From Nitrosopumilaceae archaeon (GTDB taxonomy: Archaea; Thermoproteota; Nitrososphaeria; Nitrososphaerales; Nitrosopumilaceae): DNA of 7,831 nt. The stretch's first letter is position 1. Every line of letters starts with the position of its first letter. The DNA lies in the NCBI GenBank assembly GCA_021296165.1, contig JAGWAW010000060.1, positions 1 to 7,831 on the forward strand, in the 5' to 3' direction. Position numbers and translations under genes: made by a program. The notes beneath the pieces are model-generated. The model searched no databases. It had not been told where the DNA came from and saw only the letters and a program-made list of their open reading frames with translations. Positions 6,812-7,831 of this stretch are shown here, piece after piece.

Positions 6812-6833
6812 GGTACGGTGCAATACAGTATAG

Positions 6834-6841
6834 ATTATAAA
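6834..6841 (-). promoter_or_regulatory. TATA box of the TFB operon
   Basis: Read on the minus strand this is TTTATAAT, a good archaeal TATA box. Its centre is 26 bp upstream of the GTG at 6811. A second A/T-rich match, TATACT, lies just downstream on the minus strand (6831-6826). Confidence 0.6.
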
Positions 6842-6859
6842 GTTTGCGAATCTAGTGGG

Positions 6860-6878
6860 CTGTCAAAAAGACGATACA
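6860..6878 (+). repeat. Outer inverted-repeat arm, left
   Basis: CTGTCAAAAAGACGATACA. It pairs imperfectly with the right outer arm at 7021-7039, whose reverse complement is CTGTTAAAAAAATGATACA, and is also a direct repeat of the inner left arm. Confidence 0.65.
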
Positions 6879-6887
6879 TGATCACGT

Positions 6888-6902
6888 CTGTCAAAAAACG
6901 AT
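6888..6902 (+). repeat. Inner inverted-repeat arm, left
   Basis: CTGTCAAAAAACGAT, an exact 15-bp reverse complement of 6996-7010. The pair encloses all three ORB-like repeats. Confidence 0.75.
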
Positions 6903-6905
6903 ACA

Positions 6906-6923
6906 CGGAGTGGAAACGTGGAT
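6906..6923 (+). repeat. ORB-like repeat, copy 1
   Basis: CGGAGTGGAAACGTGGAT. The core AGTGGAAACG resembles, from memory, the core of archaeal origin recognition boxes (CAGTGGAAAC followed by a G-rich stretch). It is identical to copy 2. Confidence 0.7.
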
Positions 6924-6943
6924 CTCCGTATGATCATGCTGCG

Positions 6944-6961
6944 CGGAGTGGAAACGTGGAT
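6944..6961 (+). repeat. ORB-like repeat, copy 2
   Basis: CGGAGTGGAAACGTGGAT, identical over 18 bp to copy 1, in the same orientation, 38 bp from its start. Confidence 0.7.
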
Positions 6962-6979
6962 TGGAGTGGAAATGTAGGT
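6962..6979 (+). repeat. ORB-like repeat, copy 3 (diverged)
   Basis: TGGAGTGGAAATGTAGGT directly abuts copy 2 in the same orientation. It differs at four of 18 positions and keeps the GGAGTGGAAA core. Confidence 0.6.
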
Positions 6980-6995
6980 CAACCGATCACTATGC

Positions 6996-7010
6996 ATCGT
7001 TTTTTGACAG
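6996..7010 (-). repeat. Inner inverted-repeat arm, right
   Basis: ATCGTTTTTTGACAG, exact reverse complement of 6888-6902. Confidence 0.75.
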
Positions 7011-7020
7011 CTAGACGCCC

Positions 7021-7039
7021 TGTATCATTTTTTTAACAG
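7021..7039 (-). repeat. Outer inverted-repeat arm, right
   Basis: TGTATCATTTTTTTAACAG, an imperfect reverse complement of the left outer arm at 6860-6878 (four mismatches in 19). With the inner arms this gives the order forward, forward, reverse, reverse. Confidence 0.6.
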
Positions 7040-7059
7040 TCCCCATACCGCATTAGACA

Positions 7060-7068
7060 TTAATACTT
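7060..7068 (+). promoter_or_regulatory. TATA-like element of the methyltransferase gene
   Basis: TTAATACTT, about 25 bp upstream of the ATG at 7088, fits a leaderless archaeal promoter. The T-run at 7028-7036 is a less well-placed alternative. Confidence 0.4.
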
Positions 7069-7087
7069 GTGGCGGCCACACATATCC

Positions 7088-7727
7088 ATGCATATGCGGC
7101 CAAATTTGGTGGAGGGTGGAAGGCGCACGGTTGCCGATGTCTGGGACGAGGAGTATCGCGGTGGAAGGTACGCCGGCGAGCGTCCGTTGGGGTTCGTGAG
7201 AGAGATTGTTGCCGAGTTGGACGAGAATCCGGACATCCGCCGCTCCCTCGGCCTGTACGCCGGGTGCGGTAACGGACGCAACTATCTGGAGCTTGCAAGG
7301 GCCGGCTTGGACATCATTGGCCTGGACGTGTCCGCCGCCGGACTCGCCCAGATAGCGGAGAGGGAGCTGGCGTTGGCCCCAAAATTGGTGTGATGACTTT
7401 CTGAACCATACCGGGAAGTACGGCTACATCGTCGCGATACAGTCATTCCAGCACGGCGATGCGGTGAGGACGAGCGAATACTTCCGCAAGGCCGGTGGTA
7501 TGCTGGCAGACGGCGGACTGCTCTTCGTGCGGGTCAATGCCGCGGACACAGATATCGGCCGTGCCCATCGCGTGGTGGAGAGTTCGGGCGGCGGCTTTAC
7601 GGTCCTGTATGAGGACGGGCCGAAGAGCGGACTCCACATCCGCTTCTTCTCGCGGGATGGGTTGAAGGCCGCCGTGGTGGGCTCCGGCATGCGTAGTAAT
7701 GGCCATAAAGAATGCAAAAACTCGTGA
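7088..7727 (+). pseudogene. Class I SAM-dependent methyltransferase split by a one-base frameshift
   Basis: The first part (7088-7393, 101 aa) carries SAM-binding motif I, GLYAGCGNGRN (residues 55-65), and the strand-2 acidic residue in GLDVS (D80), then stops at TGA 7391 after APKLV. The next frame (+1) resumes at once with DDFLNHTGKYGYIVAIQSF (from 7392), then QHGDAVRTSEYF, LADGGLLFVRVNA and HIRFFSRDGL. These are the missing motif IV-VI strands, ending at TGA 7725-7727. Adding one base near 7389-7392 gives KLVCDDFL and one intact protein of about 213 aa, a normal size. So this is one gene with a single-base deletion or a sequencing error. The substrate is unknown. ATG 7088 is chosen because it lies 25 bp from TTAATA; ATG 7094 and TTG 7067 are alternatives. 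Confidence 0.85.
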
Positions 7728-7769
7728 CAGACCGAAAGACATAGATCGTCCTTCCTCCCCCAAACCCCC

Positions 7770-7831
7770 GTGCCAAAGGCGGTTCTGGTAAGGAGGGGGG
7801 AGGAGTACCTGCCCGGCGTGCCACTGTCCGT
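7770..7831 (+). CDS. Possible start of another gene (partial)
   Basis: GTG at 7770 opens a frame to the window edge encoding MPKAVLVRRGEEYLPGVPLS. The alternating hydrophobic and charged pattern looks like a genuine N-terminal strand and turn. A weak TATA-like ACATAGAT (7738-7745) lies about 28 bp upstream, so a leaderless start is possible. Only 20 codons are visible and no family can be named. Confidence 0.4.
   Translation, partial: MPKAVLVRRGEEYLPGVPLS

Larger units (their letters stand above)
6812..7087. other. Repeat-rich non-coding region; candidate replication origin
   Basis: About 275 bp lie between the divergent TFB operon and methyltransferase gene. The region is clearly more AT-rich than its surroundings and contains A-runs and T-runs. 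It holds three ORB-like 18-bp repeats and two nested pairs of inverted repeats (listed separately), plus TGATCA palindromes at 6879-6884 and 6931-6936 and a near match CGATCA at 6984-6989. No frame across it resembles a protein. A multi-repeat AT-rich intergenic region with ORB-like cores is what an archaeal Orc1/Cdc6-bound origin looks like. No orc1/cdc6 gene is in the window, so origin function is inference. Confidence 0.5.

Noticed and set aside
6818..7036. 72-codon plus-strand frame in the repeat region
   Set aside because: Its sequence is mostly translated repeats; the region is better explained as non-coding binding sites.
6860..7039. CRISPR array
   Set aside because: Spacing is irregular, some copies are inverted, repeats are short and one pair abuts with no spacer.
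7753..7804. C-rich/G-rich inverted repeat (TCCTCCCCC and GGGGGAGGA)
   Set aside because: It is simple homopurine sequence overlapping the likely start of the next coding frame; no terminator or attenuator features.

Overview
The window looks like chromosomal DNA from a high-GC archaeon, most likely a group I.1a thaumarchaeote resembling Cenarchaeum symbiosum. The archaeal assignment rests on a TFB-type general transcription factor, TATA boxes 24-27 bp from leaderless start codons, pilin-like N-termini, and repeats resembling archaeal origin recognition boxes. The narrower assignment is inference from gene style and from heavy use of the ATA isoleucine codon in GC-rich DNA. No database search was possible.

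Layout. (1) Bases 1-3074, minus strand: a tightly overlapped three-gene surface operon of two small pilin-like membrane-anchored proteins, then a large secreted protein (740 codons in the window, open to the left edge) with a signal peptide, 12 cysteines and six N-glycosylation sequons. (2) Bases 3091-3098: one TATA-like element that appears to serve this operon and the divergent plus-strand unit. (3) Bases 3123-4986, plus strand: a 170-aa nucleotidyltransferase-fold protein followed with an 11-bp overlap by an unrecognised 453-aa protein. (4) Bases 4987-5373: a convergent intergenic region with an 80-bp inverted repeat and no convincing gene. (5) Bases 5374-6811, minus strand: a possible leaderless 30-codon ORF, a short TFB and a tandem winged-helix protein, each start overlapping the previous stop. 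(6) Bases 6812-7087: a non-coding region with three 18-bp repeats whose core matches archaeal ORBs, nested inside two pairs of AT-rich inverted repeats; this is a candidate replication origin or other multi-site control region. (7) Bases 7088-7727, plus strand: a class I SAM-dependent methyltransferase split by an apparent one-base frameshift. (8) From 7770, plus strand: the possible start of another gene cut by the window edge.

Functional reading. The left operon probably builds a surface or pilus-type structure. The nucleotidyltransferase pair has the layout of a two-gene module such as a toxin-antitoxin or modification pair, but its function is unproven. The TFB/winged-helix operon is a transcription-control unit with its promoter facing the repeat region. 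The methyltransferase is transcribed away on the other side, so genes on both flanks point outward from the candidate origin.
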